64,000 nucleotides of DNA from Exophiala sp. HKRS030 (taxonomy: Eukaryota > Ascomycota > Eurotiomycetes > Chaetothyriales > Herpotrichiellaceae). Both the position numbers and the translations under genes were made by a program. The notes beneath the pieces were generated by a model. That model had not been told where the DNA came from, searched no databases, and saw nothing but the letters and a program-made list of their open reading frames with translations. The DNA is taken from positions 7,378,001 through 7,442,000 of the forward strand of contig JAHWDD010000001.1 in assembly GCA_023897205.1 (NCBI GenBank), given 5' to 3'. Positions 12,485-25,997 of the stretch are shown in pieces. How positions within the stretch are numbered: position 1 is the first letter of the stretch; each line of letters opens with the position of its first letter.

Positions 12485-14486
12485 ATGACCGCAGTCACTC
12501 CGTCACGGTCTGGCGTCTCGCCTTCTAGTTCACCACGTCTTCCTTCCCCTCCTCCGATACCCGAAGTTCAATATGGTCCTCAAAGTCCAGGAATTTCAGA
12601 CATCGCGCATGAGTTATCTCTAGAAGCCTCGTTGAGATCAGACGAAGGCTCAGCTAGGAGGATCAGACCTGGGACAAAAGCCGCAGATATGGCACTGGGT
12701 CCTCCCCTTGTCCCTTTATCACAGGTAGCACTCGATCATTTGTCCGCATGAATTCTTGCTGACTAGAAATGACGCTCACAGCTTGACTCTCCCTTCCAAC
12801 TTCAAGAACATCTCAAAGCTCAATACGCGACCCTGACCCACAACGAAGATGCAACTAGAACCATTCCCGTCACAAAGGAGACTGCTCTACAACTTACTAC
12901 ACCACCTCAAGTGAATGAAAATGAGACGGTGGACAGGAATCTGTGGCTGTACGAACTGTGTCGCTTTCTCACTCAAAAAGCAAATATTGTCTCAATCTTT
13001 CTCATGAACGACAGTCCTCCTTGTTCAAGTCAAACATGTCCTGAGATGCGAGCTAGTGAATGGCAATATCTTTGTGCTGTCCATGAACCTCCCAAATCAT
13101 GCTGTGCGGTCGATTATTGCAACCATACTCTAGACTGGGCCGCCAATGTCCTGACCAGTCCTAAGCATTTTCCATCTCGATTAGCATTGGGAGGTGAAGC
13201 CGGAAATGTTGTCAACAGTATGAGACAATTGACCAATATTTTCCGAAGAGTGTATAGAATTTTTGCACATGCATGGTTTCAACACCGTGAAGTATTTTGG
13301 TCCGTTGAGGGTACATATGGACTCTATGTCTTTTTCAAGACTGTTTGCGATGAATATCACTTGATCCCTGAAGACAGCTACACGATTCCGCCAGAAGCTG
13401 AAGGAACGCACGAAGAAACCAAAAGTACGCCCGAAACTGACAACAATATCACTACACAATTTCAAATTCTTCGAAGGGCTGACGCTCCTATGGAAAATGG
13501 GCCTGGACCAACCCCAGAAATCAACTCCACCACAGAAGAATCGCATAACGTGAGCGTCGCCACGGCTCGAAGACACAAACACAAACATAATCCTAGCACG
13601 GGTAGTCTTGTGGACACAATAACAGAAGGACTTGAAGAGGATGAGGAATCATCGACGTCATCATCTGACAACAATATTATTCTCCTGGCTCAAGCTCAAG
13701 CTCAGGCAGAACAACCCCTTTCCGCAATTGCATCTTCCGCGCCATCAGAGCAGAAAAAGGAACCATCTCCAGACAGATCACTTCCGAAACTTGACCTTAG
13801 CACTATAGCCTCCAATTATGAACCACGTGTCCCTGAAGATCCCACGCCAACACCTACAAGTCACGAAGTAGATCCAATGTCCACTTACGAGAACTCATCA
13901 ACTCACACCGATATTGACGATTCCGGTACCAAAGAGCAGACCCACCAACAATCGGCCAGATCAGCAAACGAAATATCGACCCCATCAAAACCACACAACA
14001 TGAAGAAGAAGAGAACGTCACCTCGCCATCTGGGGGAGTATTCGTACTGTTGGGACTGACATCCTTCAAGGTATTCTAGGCCATATCGCGGACGAAGAAG
14101 ACGAGGAAGATGACAGAATCCAGGCTCAAAGGGAAGAAGAAGAGGCTAGAAAGCGCAGGGAAAGACAAAAATCCATCTCACCCAGCAAAGAAGAAAAAGC
14201 AAAGGTCAAAAAGGATAAGCGTAGTCCTAACAAGGACAAAAAGCGCACAGGCTCGAGTACCAAAAAGGAGACGGTATTGACCTCTACAACCACCGAGGCC
14301 ACATCAAGTTCTACCACCGACAACACCCTTTCCATGTCGACATCAGCGCCATCACAAGTCGAAGTTGCCATCACAGCCATTGAGGACGACGAAGACGATG
14401 ACACCAATACCAAGAACCACGACCAGACCGATGCTGCAAGCGAACAGGGTGGAGCGACTGTTGACGGGCCCACGGCGACAGCTTAG
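12485..14486 (+). CDS. mob3: MOB3/phocein family protein (STRIPAK component), probable frame break at 14032-14036
   Basis: Exon 1 is 12485-12724. An intron at 12725-12781 (GT...CAG) leads to exon 2 from 12782 in the same frame. The Mob1/phocein fold covers about residues 130-280: LWLYELCRFL, then a Cys-rich zinc-site region, CAVHEPPKSCCAVDY, the FPSRL segment and RRVYRIFAHAWFQH with the zinc-ligand histidines. The pattern fits phocein/MOB4-type proteins, which in filamentous fungi (MOB3) are STRIPAK subunits needed for hyphal fusion and fruiting. The C-terminal half is Ser/Thr/Glu-rich. The frame as written stops at 14059, but a clearly coding, charged frame (IADEEDEEDDRIQ...) runs to the stop at 14486. 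Removing one G from the five-G run at 14032-14036 joins them, giving about 647 aa. No intron with usable phase and length explains the shift. Convergent with the SAP30-like gene. Confidence 0.85.
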
Positions 14487-14600
14487 AAAGGGGCTACATT
14501 ACCTAGAAAACCTCGTGGGGGTTCCACCTATTCCTCGTGCTTGGCCAGTCAATATGTATACACCTCACATAGCGATCGGCCATAGTGTAATATATCTATC

Positions 14601-14656
14601 TACATACATGCCTACCTACATACATGCCTACCTACATACATGCCTACTTACCTACC
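14601..14656. repeat. 16-bp tandem repeat, about 3.5 copies
   Basis: The unit TACATACATGCCTACC is repeated head to tail, and the last copy degrades into CTTACCTACC. It lies in the 3' intergenic DNA after MOB3. Confidence 0.85.
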
Positions 14657-14805
14657 TTCCTATAAATTCCGAAGCGCAGAACGCAGAACGACATGGCCCG
14701 GTCGTAAAACGACACAGAGTCTGGATCAGACCTACAAACCCATCATTGATATACACATACATCCATATCCCCATACCCACCCATATGCTCCATGTGTCTA
14801 TGAAA

Positions 14806-14849
14806 CATAAGCGTAAGCATAAGCATAAGCATAAGCATAAGCATAAGCG
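14806..14849. repeat. hexanucleotide repeat (CATAAG)n
   Basis: About seven head-to-tail copies of CATAAG with G-for-A variants at both ends (CGTAAG). It is a microsatellite in the MOB3-SAP30 intergenic region. Confidence 0.9.
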
Positions 14850-14880
14850 TCTTCGACGACCACTTGGGGCTCACAGTTAG

Positions 14881-14960
14881 ATGTAAACAGTATGTATGTA
14901 AACAGTATGTATGTAAACAGTATGTATGTAAACAGTATGTATGTAAACAGTATGTATGTA
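14881..14960. repeat. 15-bp minisatellite, five near-perfect copies
   Basis: The unit ATGTAAACAGTATGT repeats five times with no visible substitution, then decays into TA-rich DNA. Being a multiple of three, it leaves a spurious minus-strand frame open (YIHTV repeats). I do not consider this coding. There are no spacers between the units, so it is not CRISPR-like. Confidence 0.9.
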
Positions 14961-15490
14961 TATATGTATATATTGTATATATATCAATCTAATTCTCATA
15001 TTACAAGAGACTGCTACTCGATGGATTTGGAGATCCTCGCTTGACAGCCTTGAACGCGCGATGGGCCGAGCCATGGCTCTTCTTGCTGGAGGTGTACTGT
15101 GCTATATGAAAGTCGAGGACGAGTCAAAAATGAGAGGGACTCGTGTTTGGAAGATGATTTGGAAATTTGTGATGTTTTAGTATGGATATACCCATATCTG
15201 CTGGGCCTTTTTGTCTAGTCGCTAAGTCGCAAAAGTTTTCGAATACTGGTCAGATATACATCCTAGATTGCTATATTGCAAGTTTCATCATCTGCCGTGG
15301 CTGGCTTTCTGCCGTCCTCTTGAAGCTATGGTCGCCATACATATTCCTTCAACTCCAAACCATGCCTGCCATACTTGAGCCCACCGCACATGATTACAGT
15401 CTGACATTGCTTTTGAGCTGTTATTCTCAAACCCCAAACGCCAGAAGTCATGTTCGAATACCAATTCACAATATTTTCATGGCCTGAATC

Positions 15491-16467
15491 TTAATCTGAA
15501 GCCCACATCTCCCCTGGGCCATCACCTTTTTTGATTTCCCTCCCATTACTACCCATCCAATGTCCCATTCCATCGCCCCCGGCACCTTCGATCCAAACCG
15601 GTCGTCCTGCTTGTTGAACAACGTAGGTAAATCGTGCTATGGTATCTGCTTCACTGATCTGTTGCGCATTGAAATGCTTCCGTACGGCTGCTGCGAGTTG
15701 AGGTGCTGTTTCTCGTGGACCCAGATAAGTCGAAGAAGTGGAACTCGGTGAAGTAGGATCATTAGGGTCAGTCTTATCGCCACCTTGCAATGGATCCGAC
15801 GGTTCAATGGACTGGGCAATGGCAGAATTGGCCGTGCTGGATGAGATGTTGTCCAATGCGGAATCTTTTGAGGAATCTTTGTCTTTTCGTCTCCCAGACT
15901 TCAACTTATTGATTTTAGCACCAGTGACACCGTTGATTTGAGATTTTTCAAGGGCTCGTTTCTGGCGCTTCTGTTCGCGCAGTTTCCGTCGGGCAAGAAC
16001 TGCTGATGGGGCACGAAGGGCGAGTTCTGATGATCTGTAGATGATATCGGCGTGTGGGTGAGAGAAGGTACAGGCGACAGGAAGTCGATGTGCTATGCGA
16101 TAAGTACGAAGGAAGGAATTGGGGGCCGAAGCCCATTCGTTCTTCATTCGAAAGCCTGTTAGCTGCTATTCACGGCTGTGTGGGCAGAGATGGGGAAAAC
16201 AGAGTGGCCTACTCTCGCAAGGTTGAGACTGGGATCCTTGTTGGTATTTTGTGATTCTGGTTCGGGAGCAGCAGTCGTGGTAGGCACAGAGAGGAGAGCA
16301 GACTTCTGAGAAGGCGGGTTTGGTGCGCTGGTGGTAGGACGCTTAACCTTGGCACCTGTAGAGGTAGCGGTGGAAGATAGACCAGCTTTGAGATCTTTTT
16401 GATTTGTGAGACTACTCGAGGTCTCAGACCTCGAGTCATCTACATTGCGCTTTTGGTTGGGAGCCAT
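15491..16467 (-). CDS. SAP30-like protein, Sin3-binding domain (histone deacetylase complex), 309 aa
   Basis: Exons are 16467-16213 (85 codons) and 16165-15491. The 47-nt intron runs from GTAGGC to AATAG and leaves a single frame. The N-terminus (DDSRSETSS...) is polar. The second exon opens with WASAPNSFLRTYRIAHRLP, and near the C-terminus has AAVRKHFNAQQISEADTIARFTYVV. These two blocks match my memory of fungal SAP30 homologues, where the helical C-terminal part docks onto Sin3 PAH3 in the Rpd3L complex. A basic, Lys/Arg-rich linker and a Ser/Thr-rich insert lie between the blocks, making the protein longer than animal SAP30. An alternative acceptor (TAACAG) 10 nt further on gives the wrong phase. 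Role: chromatin repression, inferred from family. Confidence 0.72.
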
Positions 16468-19400
16468 GATCTGAACAGGTTCTTGAGAAAGGATTCAACA
16501 AACGGATTCGAGGCAAGAGTCAACGATGGTGCGAAAGAAGTAAAACATCAATCAAAACATTATGACAGTATGGCCACATTGCAAGCTCACATCACTTGTG
16601 CCTGCGTTGAATATTGGTAGATGTCGGTTGATGGTATTCTGAAGTGTGTAATTGAGGTTACAATCTTCGGTTCTCGTGCCTCAGGAGGACGCGCAGGTGG
16701 ACAGACAACCGAGGACTGAAGAAGGCAAGTGCTATGATATCATAGGCAGCGTGCAGGGCATTCTAACTACATCAATTAGTAGAATGCCAGCCAGTTAGGT
16801 AGCACAATCACCTGCTAACTGACGACTTAAGCAGTTTGGTACCTGACTTAGGGGTTGCTTAGCTCCTTGCTAGGCACTCTTAGGGGTTGATCAGAAGAGA
16901 CCTTCCGCCCGTCGTACCTTCCCCCGATTTTGGATTGTGTAAGCCTTGCGATCTGCACCGCACAAAACGCCGCGCAAAAGCATCATCGACCGTCAGGGTT
17001 CAAGAGCGTATTTTCGTGCTAGAAGCCTAGATCAAGCAGGCCTGTGTGCAAATCCGGGGTAAGAAAGACTTGCTTTGAACGTGTAAGGGTGATCTTCACT
17101 TTGCCAGCTTCTGTGAGGATTTTGAGAGGGAGCTTGTACTTTGGTTGTGCTAGCTCTTAAATCTTACTTACGGTGATGCACTGCTGCCTTACGTGATTTT
17201 CTCTTCCATCTTGTTGACTCGCAATACGTGCATTGTTCCAAGTGAAACATGTACACATTCATCCAGGTAGAAGACAGGATTATCGGTCAGTCAGGTGGCG
17301 GAGGACATACTCCGTAGATAGATTGATCCGCTGATTAAGTGGGGCATAGTTCTCACCCAAAGACCATGTCATGGCACGGTAAGTCGCTGCTGAGAGTCCG
17401 CTAGATGGGAATCGAACGGTGCAATGGGAAAGGGATTGAAGCAGGACGTGATGTCGCCTCCGCTATGGACAAAATCTGAATCCGATTACTACAACTATCG
17501 TGAAGATTTCAATCTTCTCGCCTCTGGTGTGGGCATGGATGCAGCTGAAGCACATGTCACCCATCAAACATCACCATTATTCTCAACGTGCCCCGATCCT
17601 CGTGACGGCGTCAGTTTGTTGGGGGAAAATTTCAAATCGATCAAAATTGATCAAAGATGCGGTGGAGATTGATGCAACGTAGTTGTTCAACGAGAGTGAG
17701 ATGTCACTTGCAAAAGGATTCTATGGTCGAAATTGAACGCGTTGCATCGTTTGGGCAGGCGTGCTTTGAGAGCAAGCGCAAAGCAAAGACTTTGAGTGCT
17801 CTGCACAGAGTCACAAAGATAGCGACAGCGTCGGCGTCGGCGTCGGCGTTCTATCGGGCCTATTAGGCTTTACAGTAGTGGGAGTCGGAGCCGCACGAAC
17901 ATGTGAAGGGCAAGGCTGCTCCTCTCCTCATCTCGGAACTGAAGACGGCATGGTCTCGATCTCTGAAGCCTGGGCGCGCTGACGAAGTCGAGTCGACTCG
18001 TCATTCCTACTCCGTATATTCGAAATATAATATGAAAAAAACCCACTGTAATAAACTTTTGAAGCCTCGTCAACGTCATTGGCACGGGGAAAGAGCCTGA
18101 TGTGAAAAGTGTTGAGTTTGAGGTGAGATATCTCGCATCATGGACCAAGATTTCCAACGCCCCGAAGCTTGGATCACAAGAGCATGAGCATCGAGCAATC
18201 ATCATCATCAGCAGCAGGGGCCAGGATTGTTGCATGCCACCTTTGATGGAGTAGCACGTACGGAGTAGTCAGGTCAGAACACATGCACGATCAACGCCAT
18301 TCCGGACCTCATCGAAACCTAAATCTTACCTGCACCTCGGGATGGTTGACCACCGGGGGGGATGGAATGGCATTTGCAGGACTTTCACGTGGCATTGCTT
18401 CCAGGTACCTTGAATCACAGGGAAGTCAGGGATACATTGGACAATCATCCTCCAGGTACTGACTGAGGTACTCTGTACATACTCTGTACATACAGATTAC
18501 ACTATCTGAGATGACACGTTGACAACAACCGACAGGGGGAGCTAGTTGCCTCAAATTCGCCATGTACATGGTAGAGTTGCAACGGCTCAATGCGGATTGC
18601 CAGTCCTCAGTAAGCACCGTCAGGGACTTTGAATCACTGATTCAGCAATTCAGCATGACGCCGTCCTGTTTGCCCCAGAAGTTTTTTTTTCCCCTTTCCC
18701 TTTGGTGTTGAGTACTTAGAGTAGGTGGGTGTGTGGAGCGCGGTGGAGTCAAGAATTGACTTACTGTATCCGTACAGAGCAAGGAGTCGTGGGAGTACTT
18801 TGATGCACTATTCGTTGGCGGTACCGACCATGACGGACTCACCAAGGCACGCGAGGGTACCACTACTGGTGGTACGCACTGGGTACTTATCATCAGTTTG
18901 CGGATAGTCCCGCGGGATTTTCCTTTTCTGGCCATTGGGATTTGTTTCCATCTGGTTGCCCACCGCCCCCCCTGTGTGCCCCTGTCAAGGTACCAGTGAC
19001 TGGTGGCTGCATATTATCTGGTCAGTCCGTCGAATATATCGAGATCCAGTCGCCTGGGTTCTTTTGGGGAGCTGGAAAAGCACATGTTTTGCCAAACACT
19101 GCAGTGGACTGTGGATAGGGCTAAGGAGGCCTCCGAGACGCTGATTGCCAATGGTCAGAAGGCGTTCATGCTTGATGAATGCAGTAATATCAAGAGCACG
19201 GTTGCCTGACATGTGATATGGGTTTCACACGGCCCGATAAGGCTCTGTATGCTGCGTACAACAACGCGCGAGCACCAAATCTCCGCCCACGTTTTCCCAT
19301 CTAGATCATCGAAACACTGTACCAAGTCCTCCGTGCGCCGTCTCCATTAACCCCTACACGCCCCTAGTAGTGTGTCGTGTCTTCGTGATAATCATGGTCC

Positions 19401-20538
19401 GCCAACTCCTTGCTGTCACTGAGCTTCGGCTTTGTCAAACATGTTCAAGACCTGGACATTGGGGGTGGCTGGATAGATGTCACAAGAAGGAAGTTCATGG
19501 GAACAGGCACGATTGAATTTGCGGAGTTCAGAGTGCTACCGTGCAGGAGGTCGGCAGATGTTCACCCCAGAGAAGACAGGTGATCTTGAAAGACGCGAGT
19601 AATGGTCATCCCACGTCGAGCAGAGTGGCAGAGTACGGAGTTGTGGGAGTACACGGAACTCAACCACATTGATCAAATCCTTGTCATTATGGTACGGATC
19701 GGGCGCAACGCTCTCGCTCTACCTCGAATAGCCGGACTGGCCTCCTTCGGTTGTGTCTGAAACGCCCTGAGTTAGTCCAATACAAAATGCACCTTAGACT
19801 GCTAAACGAAGCCACAATACACATTTAGGACATCCGACTCGATTGAGGAGCAGGATTCGCTGCGGCCAGCATGACAGACGATGCAGACCGACTGCACAGG
19901 TCCTTCAGAGAGTCTGTTGTTGATGAGCCACTTTAGGAATTTGCCATCTCGACCATGACTCAAGAACAGGACACCATTCCGAGGCCTGGGCGGAATTCAT
20001 GCCACGGGCTTGCAAGATGTTTCCGAGGTACTGACTCTGACTCTGACTCTCACAGCCCGAGCTCCGATTCGGCAACGAGTCTCGGAGGGTTGGTGTTGTT
20101 TCCAAAGGACTCTTGAAATACCAGGTTGTCACCGGACAATCTCTCAACTTGTTCCTCGAGGGATCACGAGCAGCATGGATTCATAAAACGTAAGCGGCCG
20201 TACCACCTAGAGCTAGAGTCTTCCCGTGCTCCTTGACATCCTTTTACCCTCTACGGCTTTTCATTTTTGCCCTCCGTGTCCTCGGAAGCACTTCGGGGAC
20301 TTCTATGCTATTAGCCAGGCCACACCTAGGCGATGGTCCATAAGCTATCGGCTTGAATGGGTAAAAGCGTACCACCCGAAGACGTGCAAGTCTGTTGACT
20401 CAAAATTGGACGGAGTACTTCGTAAAACACATTAAACATACGCTTTCCCCACAATGTCAGACATTGGGGGTTGCCAGTGTTCAGGCTGATATGATATTTC
20501 TTAAAACCCGAGTCACGAAATAGCATACGATTCAGGAG

Positions 20539-21864
20539 TCAGGATGGATCTAGACCTCTTCGGCCAATCTTCACTCCCATGTCAGCAATTGACCTGAGTA
20601 TCCATAGCACACCAAAGACCAACATGAGTACATACATTGATGCCTGGATTGTTGTAACCAGCACGTTTTTCTCACTCTCATGCCGCTCTTTTCTGTAAGC
20701 TTGACAAATGAGATTATCTGCCATCCTTATTTCAGGCCAAATCCAGCCACCCCAAATGCAAGCACTTCCCCAAGCAGCTGCACAGCTTTGCACGAAACCC
20801 ATCATCGTTAGAGCATTGGGCGATTTCCGCCATCGAATATTTAGCGTGGATTGCAATGACTCGTAGTTGGGTTGCAGACTCGGAGGGTTGCAGACTTGCA
20901 GCGTATCACAAAGTCCTCATCGACAAACGGGCCGGAACGGCACGCCCTGTAAATTATCATCTCATTTCGCGGGGTGTGCGACTCAGGCATTGCCGCATTG
21001 GTTCGCATTTCCAAGAATATAGGTCTACACAAATGACCTGGAACACGAGGTTGCACATCAGGGATGGAAGGGGCAGAGGTTGTGTTGTATCTTGTTGCAC
21101 GCAACCGAGGCGTGGGGAAGTTGCTTAGCATCCCCTCTAGATCCTGTAATCGGCGATTGGTTTGGTGGAACTGTCAGCGCCTGATCTTTTGTGATGATCA
21201 CCCCGAAACATTTGCAGTGCCATAACTGGACTTCTTCAGGGCGGTGACAGAAGAATGATGGTAGCTGAAATCCACAAGCGCTGCAGACGTCATGGCTCTC
21301 TGTGAGAGGCGTGGCTTACCATAGAGTGTAGGATACGATTCACAAGGCTCCATTTCGCCCAATACGAGGACTGGGAGCTCGCAAATGTATGCATAGGACA
21401 AAGATTCGTTGACCTCTCGAAGTGACACGTTTCAAATCAAGCCGATTCCGGCTCTCAGAGGCGGAAGATCAGCGAGCCCGGCACGCCCTCAAGAGGACGG
21501 TTAGAAAATCGGAATTCAGCTTATCTGAACAGACCTCAATGGGAAGCTGAGGATCGATGCATCTCTCGATCTCGCGAGCCCATGACGCAGTCATGTTTGA
21601 TAGATGCTGAACGCCCTTGTTCGATTGGTAAGGATTCGCGATCCGTCCGTTGCGAGGCGTGACAAACACGCTGGAAGCTCTGTAGGATCTTATCTTACAG
21701 AACGCATTTGATATTTGACCAACAGGTGTTGATGAGGAGGGATCGTGGATCGCTTTTGAAGTTTTTGGGCCACCAACGGTAGTCCTAAAAACAAGAAACG
21801 TGGGCACGCCGGCAAGGTATGGATGTGGTCTTTGGAAACCTGACAAGTTGGCGACTGCCTCCAT
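20539..21864 (-). other. possible relic or unrecognised multi-exon gene with a membrane segment
   Basis: Four minus-strand frames follow one another in transcription order: 21864-21469 (131 codons), 21428-21198 (76), 21131-20841 (96) and 20856-20539 (105). Their composition looks more protein-like than the surroundings. The last has a hydrophobic stretch (TTIQASMYVLMLVFGVLWIL) after a charged segment, as in a membrane helix. GTAAGC at the end of the PTLY segment would make a good donor, but I could not build a chain of introns that keeps the frame to the final stop. It may be a decayed gene, a gene with mis-called bases, or chance. No family recognised. Confidence 0.22.
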
Positions 21865-24800
21865 TTTTGAGTGTGTCCGAAGTAGCAGTTAGTTGGTTAC
21901 GTGAAAGGTGCCTGCCACTCCTACTCAGAAGTCACATGTCACATATCACCACCTACGGTCGCTCCTGCTAAGACGGCGATTTCCAGGCAATTGCCTCGCA
22001 ACACGGAATTAGACCCTGCCGCGCCTTCCTAGGTACCCGGTAAGTAGTAAGTACCCGGTAGGTACCTGGGTACAGCGTTAGATAGTCACTACTGCAGCCT
22101 GCTAGGCTAACAAAGCGACCCATGGATCGTGTACCTGAAGCGTCCGGGAGGACATACCGTGACACAAGTAGTATTACTCCGTAGGTACAGACAGCGTCTG
22201 ATCGAGGGAATGTCGCATGTTGCAATTCCGGACGCCTGTGCTCCGCGGTCTCGTGGGATGATGAAACACACCAGGTTCACAGATTCACCCATCAACTTGT
22301 TAGTACTCCGTACATTGCGTCTGGCTGCCTCGGGCTATCTCGGGGAAACAGCCGAAGACCAAATGAGCATGTTTTCCCCAAGCCGTGTACGGCGTAGATA
22401 AGTCCTACCCCGTAAGAAGTGGGAATGAGTACAAGACGGCGCATTATGGTGCCACCACCCAGGGACAACGACACGGGTCACCGCTTCGGGAAGAATTCCA
22501 TCAGCAATAATACAACAATGGAGCTTGCAAACTCTCGACTTTGACTTTATCATCCTATCATCTGGCCACATGCCTTGATGGCGAGGGGCCAGGACTGGTA
22601 CTAAAACATTGGTACCGTCCTCCATCCCCCATACAAAGATACCTTCCTCCACTGCTGTCCACTCCCAACCTTTGATCGATAAGGAGGCGTCTCAGCTTAC
22701 GATAGCTTCCTTGGACGGGACTGGAGCAATTATACCGAAGCTGTTCCTGGCCTGGAACCTGTAGCCTGTAGCCTGTAGCCTAGAACCTACGACCCTGGAG
22801 GCGATTTGGCCATTGGCCTTTGGCACTTGGAGCCTTGGCCCTTGGGTGGTACTCCAGGTACGGGTCTCGGTACAACTCTCTCGAACGGGCACACATGGGG
22901 CAACAAGTTACAACCAAAAGTGTTTAGCTTCTGTGGAAATTGAAAATTCCTTCTGAAGCCTTCTGTGGGGTGGTAATCTAGCTGGCGCTAGTGTCCACTT
23001 GAATGATCGCGCTCCCGTTCTCGAATTGCGACATCCTTTGCGTGTCTACGGAGTAGTAAAGATGAAAATTTTTTGATAGTGTAACAAGGATCCCGTCCCT
23101 GCCAAATTGTTGGTGATTCTCTGGATCATTGGAAGGGCAAACACCATGCATGGCACTAATTGTGACCGATCAAGTCCTAGCTCAGTGAACGAGATATACC
23201 TTAGTAGTCGGTAGGTAAGAGACTTCGAAATCTTGATCGTGGCGTGGGAGAACCCATGTGGCGTCGAGCCAGACTGGAGATTTCCATGGGCAGAACTGCA
23301 TGGTCTTTTTCGAGGCCCAGGCTGGCAAGTTGCAAGGCAAGTTGGTACGATCAATTACCATGTGCGCTCTCTACTATGGAGTAGGTACCTAGTAGTGCTA
23401 GTACACAGCGTGGTGGAAAGACCATGGATGAGATGTTGCCATTTGCATGTGAAAGTGGGCTATCTTGGGTACGTGTATTGTGTGTGTATTGTGATGTTGA
23501 GGGCCTTGGGCGGATGATGCCCGGTTGGTACTTGGGGACTGGATCTCACAGAGGGCCGAGAAGTACCTAGGTAGGGAACAAGTACCACGAACACGTGTAC
23601 TGAGTACAGTGGTCCTTGAGTCTTGGTTTGCTGTGTCCTATGTACATAGGTACTTTTACGCGTAGTATGGAGTATGGAGTAGGGAGTAGGGAGTAGGGAG
23701 TACTCCGTAAGGTAAAATTGCATCAAGACAGATTTCCCAGTTCCCAACACGATGTTTGAGGCCTGGTCTATACTCCGTACTCCGTAGTTGCCTTAGGTAC
23801 CTAGGCAGGTATCTACTCCGTTGGCACGTACCTAACTAGTACCTCCCCACCTACAGTAGATAGGCTCCATGGGACACCGGATGGAGGTAGCCTATTCGCT
23901 CATTCATCATAGATTCCATCACCGCCTCGTAGTCAGAGTTCCGATTTATTCTCGTTGGGATCCAAGAAACTCTGGGGTGACTGTCAGACGGAGGGAATTT
24001 CTGGGGATGCAAAGTCACTCAACCCCCAACATCTCCCCAAATCTCGCCCATGTGCAATCTCGGTCGGTACTTGGTCGGCCCTTTTCCCCAGGCCCGACAT
24101 TTTTCCTTTTTTCCCTCCATTTTCCTTCCATTTTCCCTCCGCCATTTTGGTGCCCTTACTGTCCTCCCACGACTCCCTACACTATCTCCCGATCCCCATC
24201 GATTTGGCCACCAACACTACGACCAGAGCCACACAAAGTCAACCTACACGGCTATTCGGGACAATTGACCGAGGGAATTACTGTCCTGTAACTGTGCAGC
24301 CTTGCTGCTGAGGCGTCGAGTCGGAAGAGGACTCCAGCCGAATTTCCCACTTGAGTCGTGCACCACAAAATAACGCCCACATCACGTCATCGGTGCAAAG
24401 CCAAGGCTCCTTCTTTTCAAGCTGAAAACTTTCAGGGCCTGACGGGGCCTGTTAGGTGCCTGTCATCTCATCTGTAACAGAGTTGACCGTGGTTGACCCA
24501 ACTTGTCTGGGCGAGTTGACGGGTGTCCCGAAATCGCCCCCCCGGTCCTATTCTTACTCTCCCTTGGTCCTTCCCCCACCAATACCAATACCAATACCAA
24601 TACCAATACCACCACCAACACCGCTAAGCTGAGCTCCTAAAGGTCCTTCCCCTGGGCCTCACCGGGCCTTTAATCCTAAGCTTGAGACTTCCCCATATTT
24701 GCGGTGCCGCACCAGAGGGCGCCTCAGCCTGGACTCCAAGACTCCCTACCGAAGCGCCACTGCCACTGTTACTGCCACTGCCACTGCCCACTCCCCTACG

Positions 24801-25997
24801 ACCAGTGCCACAGAAGACCGCTCACTTGATCAGTGATTACCCTGACCTGCCCCTCTCGCCTCCTCAGGGCTCAAGGCTCAGGGCTCCTCCTGAGTTTGTA
24901 ACTAAAAGTGCATCCTCGAGCTTTGCCGTTTTCGGGCATTCACAGTCACGACACCATTGCTCCGGTGTAGCTGTCCCTGGGCCGCCCAGATTCCCCAGTT
25001 CCGGGAATCTCGTACAGAGCCTGCACAACTCCTTGGTGTCATTCCGTCTTGATACGAGTATTCCACGCATCTGTCATTTCGTTCCCCGCGACCCTACCTA
25101 GGCTACAATCCAGTGTCCAGTACTGGAGATCTCTTGTCACAGGCCTCCTCCGTGGGTGTGAGCAACAGCTGATTACAGGGGTTGTGTATTATAGACTCGT
25201 TGGCGTTGCCAGATCGATTCGTGCAAATACCGATACGGCGAAAGTGTCGAGTGACCTCGGCATTCGTGTCAATTAGCAGGCGTAACGGTAATCCACAAAA
25301 CGCACAGTCCAAAACCCGACATCCACAGGCCGACATTTCAAATCATTTCTTGTACAGTGTTGAGGGTACCTACCTAGTAGTGCCTAGAGGTGAGGAATCT
25401 ACTGTACCTCCACCCTCCATTCTCCGTACCCCAGGCCAGGCATCCGGCTATCGTTCAGCACATGCTGAAACAAGACGGGCGGCCTTACCACTCCCCAAGG
25501 ACCTCGTCAGTAAGTCATACTTGGCCGCGGAACGTAGGTACTTGTACGTTGTAATTAACTCGTCGTGTTGGCGTCTAGGAAAGAAGTCATCCGCCACGAA
25601 GAAGCCGAATCTGACTCGACATTCACCGGCATTATCGACTAGCAAGGAGACTGAATCAATCAATTCAAATCTGAGAGTTCAAAGCGCTAGACCAAGAGGC
25701 CGCCAAAGTTGTGTCATTGACCGCGGGTACCCCGAATACCAATCAATAGATTGTCTTTGGAACCGCCCCCGAGGCGACGATCCCGCGGCCCCATCGGGCT
25801 CGTCATTCAGTCGTCACATCAAAAGATTACCCACCCTTACTTCCAGGGTACGGTGTACGATATACGGGGCGACCTTGTTTGTACCGAGTACCTGCCGAGC
25901 CTGTACAGACCTAGGCACCTTTGTCAGACAATTCTCATCAAGTCCCTGACAAAGCTACTTGAACGACTGATTTATCAGTTGACCCCGGAGCTAAATC

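Noticed and set aside
14038..14079. Short intron as explanation of the MOB3 frame change
   Set aside because: Although ACTGAC and CAAG/CTAG look like branch and acceptor, joining from GTATTC or GTACTG gives the wrong phase and soon meets TGA; only an implausibly short intron or a one-base change restores the coding frame.
14881..15074. Minisatellite considered as CRISPR or as a coding YIHTV repeat
   Set aside because: Units are contiguous with no spacers, the organism is a fungus, and the frame has no conserved neighbourhood.
17395..17425. GGAATCGAAC, the reverse of a tRNA T-loop core
   Set aside because: The flanking bases do not form a five-pair T stem, and no anticodon or acceptor arm could be found around it.
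25182..25949. 255-codon plus-strand frame upstream of creA
   Set aside because: Longest frame in the desert but with no recognisable motif or family, and TACCTA-type repeat DNA inside it. Kept only in the gap description.
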